A stretch of DNA of 45,652 nt from Ilumatobacteraceae bacterium (GTDB taxonomy: Bacteria > Actinomycetota > Acidimicrobiia > Acidimicrobiales > Ilumatobacteraceae), in NCBI GenBank assembly GCA_022425725.1, contig JAKMEY010000027.1, forward strand, positions 1 to 45,652, read 5' to 3'. A model generated the notes under the pieces. That model was not told the origin of the DNA. It made no database searches and saw only the letters and a program-made list of their open reading frames with translations. Shown here piece after piece: positions 16,348 through 25,190 of this stretch; positions within the stretch are counted from its first letter, which is position 1; each line of letters starts with the position of its first letter. The translations under genes were made by a program, and so were the position numbers.

Positions 16348-17550
16348 TCAGGAAAGACGCTCAACGACCATGGCCATACCTTGGCCACCGCCGACGCACA
16401 TGGTTTCCAGACCGTACTGCTTGTCAGTCGCCTGAAGTCCGTGAATCAGTGTCGTCATGATGCGAGCCCCAGTCATTCCGAACGGGTGACCGACTGCGAT
16501 CGCTCCGCCTTGCACGTTCAACTTGTCGTGCGGAATTCCAAGATGCTTCGCTGACGGCACCACCTGGGCTGCAAACGCCTCGTTAATTTCAACAAGGTCA
16601 ATGTCGTCGATCGACATTCCGGCGCGGCCAAGAGCTTGACGGCTTGCCTCGATCGGGCCAAGACCCATGATCTCAGGGTTGAGCCCCGAGACTCCTGACG
16701 ACACAATCCGTGCAAGCGGGGTGAGCCCAAGCTCAGCAGCCTTACGATCGCTCATCACCATCACTGCGGCTGCACCGTCATTCAACGGGCACGAGTTACC
16801 GGCGGTGATCTCACCGTCTGGCCGGAACACTGGCTTCAAACCGGAAAGACCTTCAGCGGTGGTTCCGGCACGGGGACCGTCGTCAGCAGAGACCACGGTT
16901 CCGTCGGGAAGAGTGACCGGAGTGATCTCATCTGCCCAAAAACCATTTTCAACATTTGCAACTGCACGCTGCTGTGAGAGTGCTGCGAATTCGTCCATCT
17001 CTTGACGGCTGACGTTTTCAACCTCTCGCACATTTTCTGCTGTCTGACCCATGGCGATATACATATCAGGAAGGCCCGACGGGGGGCTCCACGAGCCTTG
17101 GCCGCCACCGGCTCGTGATGCAGTGCGCTCGCCAGCTGACGAGAACACGCTGTTTGGTGCGGTGTCGCTGGCGCCCGCTGCATAGCGACTCACGGTCTCA
17201 ACACCTGCTGCGATAAAACAATCTCCTTCGCCAGCCTTAATGGCGTGGGCAGCCATACGAATGGTCTGCAACGATGATGAGCAATAGCGGTTGACCGTGA
17301 CGCCGGGAGCTTCACCAAGTCCGGCAAGCACCGCTGTCACACGGGCAATATTGAACCCCGCCTCTCCCGCAGGTTGCCCACAACCCATGATGAGGTCTTC
17401 AACGTCGGATGCCGAGACACTCGGCACTTTCGCCATCAACGCCTTCACGATCTGCGCCGAAAGATCATCGGGGCGGATCGAAACGAGCGAGCCTTTCGCG
17501 GCACGGCCGATCGGGCTACGGGCGGTTGCAACAATTACTGCTTCAGTCAT
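16348..17550 (-). CDS. Acetyl-CoA acetyltransferase (thiolase)
   Basis: A 400-residue thiolase that cleaves 3-ketoacyl-CoA or condenses acetyl-CoA. The nucleophile is Cys90 in VNRYCSSSLQT; the other catalytic residues are His355 in GGAIAVGHPFG and Cys385 in ETMCVGGGQGMAM. NEAFA is also present. The full family length is there. It lies 87 bp downstream of the PIG-L gene on the same strand and ends at a strong terminator. A beta-oxidation role fits the acyl-CoA dehydrogenase at 30407, but no hydratase or dehydrogenase partner is adjacent. Confidence 0.93.
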   Translation of the reverse strand: MTEAVIVATARSPIGRAAKGSLVSIRPDDLSAQIVKALMAKVPSVSASDVEDLIMGCGQPAGEAGFNIARVTAVLAGLGEAPGVTVNRYCSSSLQTIRMAAHAIKAGEGDCFIAAGVETVSRYAAGASDTAPNSVFSSAGERTASRAGGGQGSWSPPSGLPDMYIAMGQTAENVREVENVSRQEMDEFAALSQQRAVANVENGFWADEITPVTLPDGTVVSADDGPRAGTTAEGLSGLKPVFRPDGEITAGNSCPLNDGAAAVMVMSDRKAAELGLTPLARIVSSGVSGLNPEIMGLGPIEASRQALGRAGMSIDDIDLVEINEAFAAQVVPSAKHLGIPHDKLNVQGGAIAVGHPFGMTGARIMTTLIHGLQATDKQYGLETMCVGGGQGMAMVVERLS

Positions 17551-17637
17551 GCCGTCACCTTAGTGATCAACACCCTTCCCTACCACCATCGCAGCCACGT
17601 GACCAATCAGCAAACGGTCATCTTGTCGATGTCGTCG

Positions 17638-18354
17638 CTATCGGGTATCGACGACAGTGAACGCCTCGGCAAACGCATCTGCGCCGAAGCCTGCAACTTG
17701 AGCCGTCTCGGCATTCCATTCGCGAACTCGATCCATCATCCCCGATGGGTCACGGTGCTGGCTCTCATGACAGAGCAATGCAGAAATTTTCCGCTCTATC
17801 TGTGGGGTGATCTCAACGAATTCATCAGGCTCCGGGTGACCCATCACCCAAATTTCGTCGACAGCCCACGGCTCTAACCCGTCGGTGATGAGATCGGTGA
17901 ACGCATACGGATTGCGAGCATCTGGGTAGACCGCAGCGATCGCTGATTGAGCAACAGCAATGTGGTCGGGATGACTCGCATAGATCCTGCGAAGGTTGAG
18001 TGCAGGAGACTGAGTAAGCACTACCTGAGGCCGATATTCACGAATGACTCGCGAAAGGTCATGTCGAAGTTCGAGCCCTGATTCGACTTCTCCATCCATC
18101 CAACCGAGGAACACAAGGTCAGAGACCCCAACCTTGCTCGCTGCCTTTGTTTGCTCCTCCCGCCGAATTGATGCCATTTTCGGGCGCGGAATTGAGTCGT
18201 CAAAACCACCGGCTTGACCGTCGGTCACGATGCAATATGTGACTGTCGCACCTAGGTCGGTGAGGTTGGCGATGGTACCCGCAGCGCCAAAGTCGACATC
18301 ATCAGGGTGAGCGGTAATGACTAACGCACGTTCGATCTCATCGAGGCTAAGCAC
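17638..18354 (-). CDS. PIG-L/LmbE family N-deacetylase
   Basis: A 238-residue zinc hydrolase of the PIG-L family. The metal site AHPDD is at residues 15-19, followed by TDGQAGGFD, and the third ligand motif SHPDH is in the middle. Family members remove acyl groups from N-acyl-glucosamine, as in mycothiol synthesis (MshB) and mycothiol-conjugate cleavage (Mca). The sequence here does not look especially like either, so the substrate is open. It starts with GTG at 18354 and is divergent from the P450 gene, whose start lies only 34 bp away. Confidence 0.85.
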   Translation of the reverse strand: MLSLDEIERALVITAHPDDVDFGAAGTIANLTDLGATVTYCIVTDGQAGGFDDSIPRPKMASIRREEQTKAASKVGVSDLVFLGWMDGEVESGLELRHDLSRVIREYRPQVVLTQSPALNLRRIYASHPDHIAVAQSAIAAVYPDARNPYAFTDLITDGLEPWAVDEIWVMGHPEPDEFVEITPQIERKISALLCHESQHRDPSGMMDRVREWNAETAQVAGFGADAFAEAFTVVDTR

Positions 18355-18388
18355 GTCTCACAGACTAGAACCGATCTACGCTCCCGCC

Positions 18389-19651
18389 ATGGACGAGGTC
18401 ACCTTTCAACCACCGGCGGGGCTTCCCGACATTTCGCAGATGGAGTTCTGGACCGCTCCCCGATCAGAGCGTCTTGATGCATTCCGGATCCTTCGTGATA
18501 CCGCAGGTCTTCCAAAGTACCCCGAACGTTTCCTCGAGGGTTCGCCATTTCCTCCGGGGCCCGGTTACTTCGCAGTCACTCGTCATGAAGATGTCTGGGC
18601 CGCAAGCCGTAACCCAGAACTCTTCTGCTCTGGGCTTGGCTCAAACATCACCGACCTACCCCAAGAACTGAATGAGTTTTATGGGTCGATGATCAACATG
18701 GATGATCCGAAGCACTTTCGGCTCCGGTCGATCGTGTCGAAGGGTTTCACTCCACGGCATGTCACCGATCTCGAAGACATCATCAGAGCGAAAGCAATAG
18801 AAATCATTGACCGGATGGTTGCTGCAAACCCAGACGGCACGGCAGATTTCGTCGAGCAGTTCGCCGGACCTCTCCCCCTCGAAATCATTTGCTCAATGAT
18901 GGGCATCCCAGAATCTGACTACGCATCAGTCTTCGAATGGACAAACACCATCCTCGGAGCCAGCGACCCAGAGTTTGGTGGAACCTACGAGCGACTCATG
19001 GAGGTCTCTCTTGAGATCTTCGCGTATGCCCAAGAACTCGGTGAGCGCAGTCGCGCCAACCCAAGCGACGACATCACTTCGTCATTGATGGCTGCCGAAG
19101 TTGATGGTGATCGACTTAGCCCTCAAGAGTTTGGATCGTTCTTCATTCTTCTTGTCGTTGCCGGCAACGAAACGACAAGGAACGCTCTCACTCACGGTCT
19201 GCACGCCCTGACTCACAACCCTGACCAGCGCGACCTCTGGTTTGGCGACTTCGATACCTATGCGAAGACTGCGGTAGAAGAGATCGTCCGGCATGCAACG
19301 CCGGTCGTTCATTTTCGTCGCACGGTGACCGCTGACACCGAACTTGGAGGTGAGCGACTCTCGGCCGGCGACAAAGTCGTGTTGTTCTACTCGAGCGCCA
19401 ACCGTGATGAACGGGTGTTTGATGAGCCCGACCAGTTCAACGTCGCTCGCCCTATGCAGCCCACGCAGGTTGGCTTCGGTGCTGGCGGTCCACATTTCTG
19501 CCTCGGTGCAAACCTCGCCCGACGAGAACTTATTGTTGCGTTCGAGGAACTCCATCAGCGTCTTCCGCTCCTTCGCAGCACCGCTGAACCCGACTACCTT
19601 CAGAGCAACTTCATCAACGGAATCAAAAGACTCCCCTGCACATGGAATTAG
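18389..19651 (+). CDS. Cytochrome P450, CYP124-like
   Basis: A 420-residue soluble bacterial P450. The haem-ligand Cys371 lies in GAGGPHFCLGANLARRE, the oxygen-activation helix reads LVVAGNETTRNALTHG, and the ExxR pair is in EEIVRHATPV. The C-terminal stretch NFINGIKRLPCTW closely follows the ending I recall for Mycobacterium CYP124 (omega-hydroxylase of methyl-branched lipids), so oxidation of branched or isoprenoid chains is a reasonable guess. The ATG at 18389 fits the family's N-terminus. The small membrane protein downstream overlaps its end by 10 bp. No ferredoxin gene is adjacent. Confidence 0.93.
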   Translation: MDEVTFQPPAGLPDISQMEFWTAPRSERLDAFRILRDTAGLPKYPERFLEGSPFPPGPGYFAVTRHEDVWAASRNPELFCSGLGSNITDLPQELNEFYGSMINMDDPKHFRLRSIVSKGFTPRHVTDLEDIIRAKAIEIIDRMVAANPDGTADFVEQFAGPLPLEIICSMMGIPESDYASVFEWTNTILGASDPEFGGTYERLMEVSLEIFAYAQELGERSRANPSDDITSSLMAAEVDGDRLSPQEFGSFFILLVVAGNETTRNALTHGLHALTHNPDQRDLWFGDFDTYAKTAVEEIVRHATPVVHFRRTVTADTELGGERLSAGDKVVLFYSSANRDERVFDEPDQFNVARPMQPTQVGFGAGGPHFCLGANLARRELIVAFEELHQRLPLLRSTAEPDYLQSNFINGIKRLPCTWN

Positions 19652-20148
19652 ACGACAACACCGCGGGCACCACGCTTACCCACCCCACCCGAATTCGGTG
19701 GGTAGATGCACTCACCACCGCTGGGTGGTGCTTGTGGCTTGCGTATCTTGCCCTCGTCGCAATTGAACTTCGGCGCGCATTCGCCATGACCACCTCGCGT
19801 TTTGAAGATGGAGTGTGGGGCCAACGAGTCGAAACGATCTCGTTCGTTGCCATTCCACAGAACAGCATCGTGCTCCTCATCGGGGCGCTCTGTGTTGCGC
19901 TCGCGAGCATCGTGTGGATGAGTATCCACCCAGACGATCAGCCACCACGTCGCTCCCTCCAGCGTCTCGCCACCATGATCGGCGGCATCTCAATCGTGGT
20001 CATCGGGCTCGCCTTGCTTGGCATCGGGGGAATCCCGTTTCGCTACGCCGATCCGCTCGCTGACCTCGGTGCACTTGTTGGCCGCATCGCCGGCATCGCA
20101 GTTGCCGCAGCGTCTCTGCGACTCACTCGGCTTGCCGCCGACAACTAA
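19642..20148 (+). CDS. Four-helix membrane protein, unknown function
   Basis: A 168-residue protein with four likely membrane helices, at about residues 25-45, 72-94, 108-130 and 138-158. No family is recognised. Its ATG overlaps the last codons of the P450 gene by 10 bp, so it is co-translated with it; a role tied to the P450 is possible but unproven. It converges on thymidine kinase with 6 bp between stop codons. Confidence 0.7.
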   Translation: MELDDNTAGTTLTHPTRIRWVDALTTAGWCLWLAYLALVAIELRRAFAMTTSRFEDGVWGQRVETISFVAIPQNSIVLLIGALCVALASIVWMSIHPDDQPPRRSLQRLATMIGGISIVVIGLALLGIGGIPFRYADPLADLGALVGRIAGIAVAAASLRLTRLAADN

Positions 20149-20154
20149 CCGCGT

Positions 20155-20757
20155 TCACACGCCAAGATCGCCGGCAATGAAGTGACGACGGCACAACAGA
20201 TCATACCGAACGACGTCGCCAAACATTTTTTGTTCGCCCGGTGCCACCGTGTCACCGACCACAACGGTCTCACCTTCATACACGATGAAATCATTCACTA
20301 CACGGGCGTTGTGGGTGGCCCGACTTCCACACCAGCAGCGCGCCTCAACCTGCAGAGGCACCCGTTCATCGGCGACTTCGAGCATTCGTTTCGTTCCGTC
20401 GAACAACAAGCCTCGGAAATCGGTGATGAGGCCAAAGGCGTACACGTCGACCTCCATCTCATCAACAATTCTTGCCAATTGGTCAATTTGCTCAACGGTG
20501 TAGAACTGCACCTCATCACAGACCAAGTAGTGCAATGGCCATTGTTTGAGCGCAAGCTCGTGAATGTTGAGCTCTGGAGACACGTGAATGGCAGGAGCCG
20601 ATACTCCGAGCCGGCTCGAGACCTGCTGGCCTTCACGATCGAGACATGTCAACAGCAGTCCAAACAGTTCGCGGGTCGCAAGGTTGTGATGGATCTGCAA
20701 AGCCAGGGTGCTTTTCCCTGACCCCATCGTCCCAAAGCTGAAGCGCAGCGTCCCCAT
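20155..20757 (-). CDS. tdk: Thymidine kinase
   Basis: Phosphorylates thymidine to dTMP in nucleoside salvage. The 200-residue protein is a type II (TK1-like) kinase: Walker A GTMGSGKS at residues 9-16, the Mg-binding DE in LVCDEVQFY, and FGLITDFRG. The zinc region has CWCGSRATHNARVV and a second half LLCRRHF; the first pair is spaced C-x-C rather than C-x-x-C, a variant I recall from other actinobacterial Tdk proteins. It begins with ATG at 20757 and faces the 208-bp gap shared with korA. Confidence 0.94.
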   Translation of the reverse strand: MGTLRFSFGTMGSGKSTLALQIHHNLATRELFGLLLTCLDREGQQVSSRLGVSAPAIHVSPELNIHELALKQWPLHYLVCDEVQFYTVEQIDQLARIVDEMEVDVYAFGLITDFRGLLFDGTKRMLEVADERVPLQVEARCWCGSRATHNARVVNDFIVYEGETVVVGDTVAPGEQKMFGDVVRYDLLCRRHFIAGDLGV

Positions 20758-20836
20758 CGCCTCGAAGACTAGTGGTCACATGTGGCAATCAAACCACGGT
20801 GCAGCCGAGACGAAATTCCCCGGTCAGCTGCTTGCG

Positions 20837-20853
20837 TTATGACATGCTCATAA
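20837..20853. promoter_or_regulatory. Palindrome upstream of korA and tdk, possible operator
   Basis: TTATGA-CATGC-TCATAA is a perfect 6-bp inverted repeat with a 5-bp centre. It lies in the shared upstream gap, 80 bp from the tdk start and 113 bp from the korA start. It looks like a dimeric regulator site, but I cannot name a regulator. Confidence 0.3.
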
Positions 20854-20935
20854 GGCGTCGAAAACCCTAAGAAATTACGGGTCTGGCACGACCCAGACGA
20901 CACTCGATGACTAGCGTTTAATGAAAGACATGACA

Positions 20936-20953
20936 CCGGTCAACGCTGACCGG
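20936..20953 (+). promoter_or_regulatory. Hairpin overlapping the korA ribosome binding site
   Basis: CCGGTCA (20936-20942) pairs perfectly with TGACCGG (20947-20953) over the loop ACGC. The last two bases belong to the strong ribosome site GGAGGGGG (20952-20959). A folded mRNA would hold part of the site. The strong site at this spot also argues that korA starts at 20966 and not at 20921. Confidence 0.4.
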
Positions 20954-20965
20954 AGGGGGATGGAA

Positions 20966-22840
20966 ATGACCGACACGATTGACCAGGCCGAATCGGCTGA
21001 GGTACTTGACCGACTCGTCATCCGATTCGCTGGTGACTCCGGTGACGGAATGCAGCTCACTGGGGACCGATTCACTTCGGTGAGTGCCTCTTTCGGTAAC
21101 GACCTTTCGACGTTCCCTGACTTTCCTGCTGAAATTCGTGCTCCTGCTGGAACCGTCAATGGTGTATCGAGCTTCCAGGTACAGATCTCTGACCACGACA
21201 TCACCACCCCTGGCGATGAGCCGACTGTGCTCATCGCTATGAACCCGGCTGCACTCAAGGCCGACCTGCATCGGCTCGAGCAGGGCGGAACTCTCATCGT
21301 CAACACTGACGCATTCGATGAGCGGAACCTCGAAAAAGCCGAGTACGCATCAAACCCACTGGATGACGGCACGGTGACCGGCTACCGAGTGCTCCGCGTG
21401 CCAATGACATCGCTCACGAAAGACGCCTGCAAACCCCACGGTGTCAAGACTCGCGACGCTGAGCGGTCAAAGAACTTCTTCGCGCTCGGTCTCGTATCGT
21501 TCATGTACTCACGGCCAACAGAACCCACCCTCGAATGGATTTCTGAGAAGTTCGCAAAGAACGAACAGGTCGTTGCTGCGAACACTGCGGCGTTTAAGGC
21601 AGGCTTCAACTTCGGCGAAACAACCGAGATGGTTGGACAACGCTATGAGGTCAAGCCAGCGACCCTTCCATCTGGCGAATACACGTCAATTACCGGTAAC
21701 ACCGCTCTTTCGTGGGGTCTGATCGCAGCCGGCCAACTCGCAGATTTGCCGGTCACCCTCGGGTCATACCCGATCACCCCAGCGAGTGACATTTTGCATG
21801 AACTCTCGAAGCACAAGAACTTTGGTGTCAGAACCGTTCAAGCAGAGGATGAAATCGCAGCTGTCGGCGTTGCCCTCGGTGCATCGTTTGCCGGGCATCT
21901 CGGGGTCACGACGACCTCAGGCCCCGGTGTCGCACTGAAGAGCGAAACCATCTCACTTGCGGTCTCGATCGAACTTCCAATGATCATCATTGATATCCAG
22001 CGAGGCGGGCCATCGACTGGCCTTCCAACGAAGACCGAGGCCTCCGACCTCAACCTTGCAATCTACGGCCGTCACGGTGAGGCTCCTCTGCCGGTGGTTG
22101 CCGCAAAAAGTCCGGCTGACTGCTTTGATGCAGCTATCGAAGCCGCTCGTATTGCGTTGAAGTACCGCACACCCGTCATCTTGCTGTCGGACGGATACAT
22201 CGCTAACGGCTCTGAGCCGTGGAAACTTCCCGACATCTCGAACTACGAAAAAATCACCGTTCCGTTTGCGACAGAAACCAACGGCACCGACTCCGAAGGC
22301 CGAGACGTCTTCCACCCGTACCTGCGTGACCCGGAGACCCTCGCCCGCCCTTGGGCAATTCCTGGAACACCCGGTCTGATGCACCGCGTAGGAGGGCTCG
22401 AGAAGCAAGACGTGACCGGCAACGTGAACTACACCCCTGAAAACCATGCACTCATGGGCGACCTTCGGGCTGACAAGGTGGCCGGCGTCGCACGCGACTA
22501 TGAGCCAACCCAAATCATGGGCGACGAAGACGCCGACGTGTGCATCGTTGGTTGGGGGTCAACGTGGGCAGCGATCGACTCCGCAGTTCAGCGTTGTCGC
22601 CGAAACGACCAAAAAGTTGCGTGGGTGCACATCCGAAATGTGTTCCCCCTACCGAACGATCTCGGTGACATTCTTCGCCGATATGAACGGGTGATCGTCC
22701 CAGAACTCAACCGAGGCCAGCTGTGCAACATGTTGCGAGCCAACTACCTCGTCGATGCCCAGCCGCTCTCCAAAGTGGCGGGGCTTCCATTTTCCGCCAG
22801 AGAAATACAACACTTCGTCACAGAAGGAGGCCAGTCATGA
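20966..22840 (+). CDS. korA: 2-oxoacid:ferredoxin oxidoreductase, alpha (gamma-alpha fusion) subunit
   Basis: The large subunit of the two-subunit 2-oxoglutarate/2-oxoacid:ferredoxin oxidoreductase. The 624-residue protein has an N-terminal gamma-type domain (RLVIRFAGDSGDGMQLTGDR, about residues 10-200) fused to the alpha domain. The latter carries GSYPITPASDILHELS, QAEDEIAAVGVALGASFAG and GPGVALKSETISLA. With KorB it oxidises 2-oxoglutarate to succinyl-CoA using TPP and ferredoxin. I chose the ATG at 20966, 6 nt after a GGAGGGGG site; ATGs at 20921 and 20960 are less likely. The stop overlaps korB (ATGA). Confidence 0.95.
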   Translation: MTDTIDQAESAEVLDRLVIRFAGDSGDGMQLTGDRFTSVSASFGNDLSTFPDFPAEIRAPAGTVNGVSSFQVQISDHDITTPGDEPTVLIAMNPAALKADLHRLEQGGTLIVNTDAFDERNLEKAEYASNPLDDGTVTGYRVLRVPMTSLTKDACKPHGVKTRDAERSKNFFALGLVSFMYSRPTEPTLEWISEKFAKNEQVVAANTAAFKAGFNFGETTEMVGQRYEVKPATLPSGEYTSITGNTALSWGLIAAGQLADLPVTLGSYPITPASDILHELSKHKNFGVRTVQAEDEIAAVGVALGASFAGHLGVTTTSGPGVALKSETISLAVSIELPMIIIDIQRGGPSTGLPTKTEASDLNLAIYGRHGEAPLPVVAAKSPADCFDAAIEAARIALKYRTPVILLSDGYIANGSEPWKLPDISNYEKITVPFATETNGTDSEGRDVFHPYLRDPETLARPWAIPGTPGLMHRVGGLEKQDVTGNVNYTPENHALMGDLRADKVAGVARDYEPTQIMGDEDADVCIVGWGSTWAAIDSAVQRCRRNDQKVAWVHIRNVFPLPNDLGDILRRYERVIVPELNRGQLCNMLRANYLVDAQPLSKVAGLPFSAREIQHFVTEGGQS

Positions 22841-23859
22841 GCGATACCGCAGTGACTCTCACCACAAAGAAAGACTGGTCAAGCGACCAAGAAGTTCGCT
22901 GGTGCCCAGGATGCGGTGATTACGGCATCCTCCAAGCCGTCCAGCAGGTCATGCCCGAACTCGGAGTCGCCCCCGAAAACACGGTGTTCGTCTCAGGCAT
23001 TGGCTGCTCGAGCCGCTTCCCGTACTACATGAACACGTATGGCATGCACTCCATCCATGGCCGCGCACCGGCTATTGCGACAGGGGTCGCAACCGCTCGC
23101 CCCGACCTTGATGTCTGGGTGATCACTGGAGATGGTGACGGACTCTCGATCGGTGGAAACCACCTCATTCATGCCCTGCGACGCAACGTCAACCTCACCA
23201 TCTTGCTGTTCAACAACCGCATCTACGGCCTCACCAAAGGCCAGTACTCTCCAACTTCCTACGTGGGCAAGGTGACGAAGTCGACACCATTTGGCTCGAT
23301 CGACCCACCATTCAACCCTCTTTCAGTTGCCCTCGGGGCCGAAGCGTCATTCGTCGCTCGCACCCACGACCTTGACCGCCAACACATGATGGAAACCTTC
23401 AAGGCCGCTCATGCTCATCGTGGCTCATCGTTTGTCGAGATCTACCAGAACTGCAACGTCTTCAACGACGGTCAGTTTAACGAAATCACCAAGCGGTCAG
23501 TCCGCGACGACATGATGATTAACCTCGTGCACGGAGAGCCGATCACGTTCGGTTCAGATGTTGCCAAGGGAGTCACCATGGGTGACGATGGAACCTTGAA
23601 AATTGTCAACGTGGACGACGTCGGCATCGACAAGATCCTCGTGCATGACAAGAACCATCACTCGCCGTCTCTCGCATTCGCGCTTGCCCGTCTCAACCAA
23701 GATGACAATTCACCGACACCGTTTGGCATCTTCCGGTCGGTCGAGCGTGCAGAGTACGCAAGTGAGGTTTCCGCACAGGTCGCGCTGGCATCAGAGAAAT
23801 CGGGTGCTCCCGACATGACCGCTCTCCTGCGTTCGAACGGCACCTGGATAGTCGACTAA
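22837..23859 (+). CDS. korB: 2-oxoacid:ferredoxin oxidoreductase, beta subunit
   Basis: The TPP-binding subunit, 340 residues. Cys23 and Cys26 in WCPGCGDYG and a further Cys in SGIGCSSRFPYY are the family's cluster-binding positions. The TPP/Mg site is GDGDGLSIGGNH (from residue 98) with the closing LFNNRIYGLTKGQYSPTS. GMHSIHGRAPAIATG is also typical. It is coupled to korA by a 4-bp ATGA overlap; GGAGG lies just before its start. This type works in aerobic actinobacteria such as Mycobacterium, bypassing the NAD-dependent 2-oxoglutarate dehydrogenase. Confidence 0.95.
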   Translation: MSDTAVTLTTKKDWSSDQEVRWCPGCGDYGILQAVQQVMPELGVAPENTVFVSGIGCSSRFPYYMNTYGMHSIHGRAPAIATGVATARPDLDVWVITGDGDGLSIGGNHLIHALRRNVNLTILLFNNRIYGLTKGQYSPTSYVGKVTKSTPFGSIDPPFNPLSVALGAEASFVARTHDLDRQHMMETFKAAHAHRGSSFVEIYQNCNVFNDGQFNEITKRSVRDDMMINLVHGEPITFGSDVAKGVTMGDDGTLKIVNVDDVGIDKILVHDKNHHSPSLAFALARLNQDDNSPTPFGIFRSVERAEYASEVSAQVALASEKSGAPDMTALLRSNGTWIVD

Positions 23860-23917
23860 GTCGGTTGACCATCTCGACGTCTAACCGCGTCTCACGGACA
23901 CACAGGCCGTAGATCAG

Positions 23918-25099
23918 TTACGAAGAACTCATCGCCTCGTGCCGCTGACGTAGCCGCGCGCCAGCCCCGAAGAGCCAGCAACTGCCGAGCGCGGTCACAA
24001 TCGCAATACCGGCGAGAATTGGTACGAACGAATCAACCGCCTTATTCACAGTGCTCACGAGAAGTGGGTTCATCATGCCCACATACGCCACCGCATAAAA
24101 CGACCCGGTAAGGGCTCCCCTGTCTTCGGGGAGACAAATGATGTCAACGAAACGCAGCCCTGATGTCATTGCGAAGCCTGATGCAGACCCCATCAGCACA
24201 GCTGCGCCAATCACCAGCCCCCACGTATCGGTTGCAAATGCGATGGCCCCGAGGGTGGTTCCAGTCGCTCCGCATGCGAGGGCGAGCGGAGCCCCTCGAT
24301 AAGGGCCGATACGGCCAACAAGCGCCTGGGCAGGGAGCGTCGACCATGTCACCATAAAGCCAAGCACGCCTGAGATCAGCACTGCGATTCCTGGCATCGC
24401 TGGCTTCAGCAAGACCGGAAACAGGCCAAACACGAGCGACGGCATACCAAAGACACCTAGCGCAGTCGGTGCAATCACCATGGCGAAATCGCGCCCGGTT
24501 CCCTTCGGCATACCGAGATTTGGTCGGATCTTCCTCGTGACATCGCGTGTCACGGTCTCTGGGGCTCCCATGACCAGCCACATCCCGATCACGATCAACA
24601 AGACGTGGATCAGATAGGGAATCACCAGTGGCGCCGGACCCCACTGCCCAATCACTCCTGCAACAACCGGGCCTGCACCGAAACCCACAAACATCACAGC
24701 CGCGATCTGTCGCGTCGTCAACATTGGGTTACTGCTTCCGACCTCCTGAGTCCACGCGCTCGCGACGACGAACACGATTCCTGAGACGACCCCGAGCAGG
24801 AACCTTCCCAGATACAACATGCCCACCGTGCCGCCTCCGAACATCATCACCAGGCTTGCTACTCCAGACAGTGCCACCCCTGGAAGAATCACCACTCGAC
24901 GCCCGAGCACGTCTGATGCGGGCCCTGAAAAGATGAGAGCGGGGGTGAGACCGATTGGGTAAATCGCGAACAGCGCGGTAAGGGTCCACGTGCTCAACCC
25001 GAGGCGGTCTTCGTAAATGAGAAACAGTGGCGTTGCAATATTTGTACCGAAGCCAACGGCAAACAGCGTGAACAAGATTCGGAACTTCGCTGATGGCAC
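23918..25099 (-). CDS. Major facilitator superfamily transporter
   Basis: A 393-residue membrane protein with about 12 helices. The loop after helix 2 reads GPASDVLGRRVVILPG, the MFS motif-A pattern (GxxxDxxGRR), and the two halves are similar in length. The short tail ends RLRQRHEAMSSS. The substrate is unknown; the general shape is that of drug or metabolite exporters. The start is GTG at 25099, with a weak AGG upstream. It is divergent from the M15 peptidase gene, with 91 bp between starts. Confidence 0.88.
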   Translation of the reverse strand: MPSAKFRILFTLFAVGFGTNIATPLFLIYEDRLGLSTWTLTALFAIYPIGLTPALIFSGPASDVLGRRVVILPGVALSGVASLVMMFGGGTVGMLYLGRFLLGVVSGIVFVVASAWTQEVGSSNPMLTTRQIAAVMFVGFGAGPVVAGVIGQWGPAPLVIPYLIHVLLIVIGMWLVMGAPETVTRDVTRKIRPNLGMPKGTGRDFAMVIAPTALGVFGMPSLVFGLFPVLLKPAMPGIAVLISGVLGFMVTWSTLPAQALVGRIGPYRGAPLALACGATGTTLGAIAFATDTWGLVIGAAVLMGSASGFAMTSGLRFVDIICLPEDRGALTGSFYAVAYVGMMNPLLVSTVNKAVDSFVPILAGIAIVTALGSCWLFGAGARLRQRHEAMSSS

Positions 25100-25190
25100 A
25101 CGACAAACCTAGACACGCCACCTCCGCCGGATTGCACTGGAGTAACTTCGTTGTGACGCCCACGTCGAAGAAGTCGCGACACCCCACAGC

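Noticed and set aside
20155..20757. Damaged zinc site in thymidine kinase (C-x-C spacing)
   Set aside because: The CWCGSRATHNARVV form is one I recall from other actinobacterial thymidine kinases, so it looks like a lineage variant and not a defect.
24729..25187. Open frame across the MFS transporter start and the upstream gap
   Set aside because: Out-of-frame shadow of the transporter with no recognisable motif.
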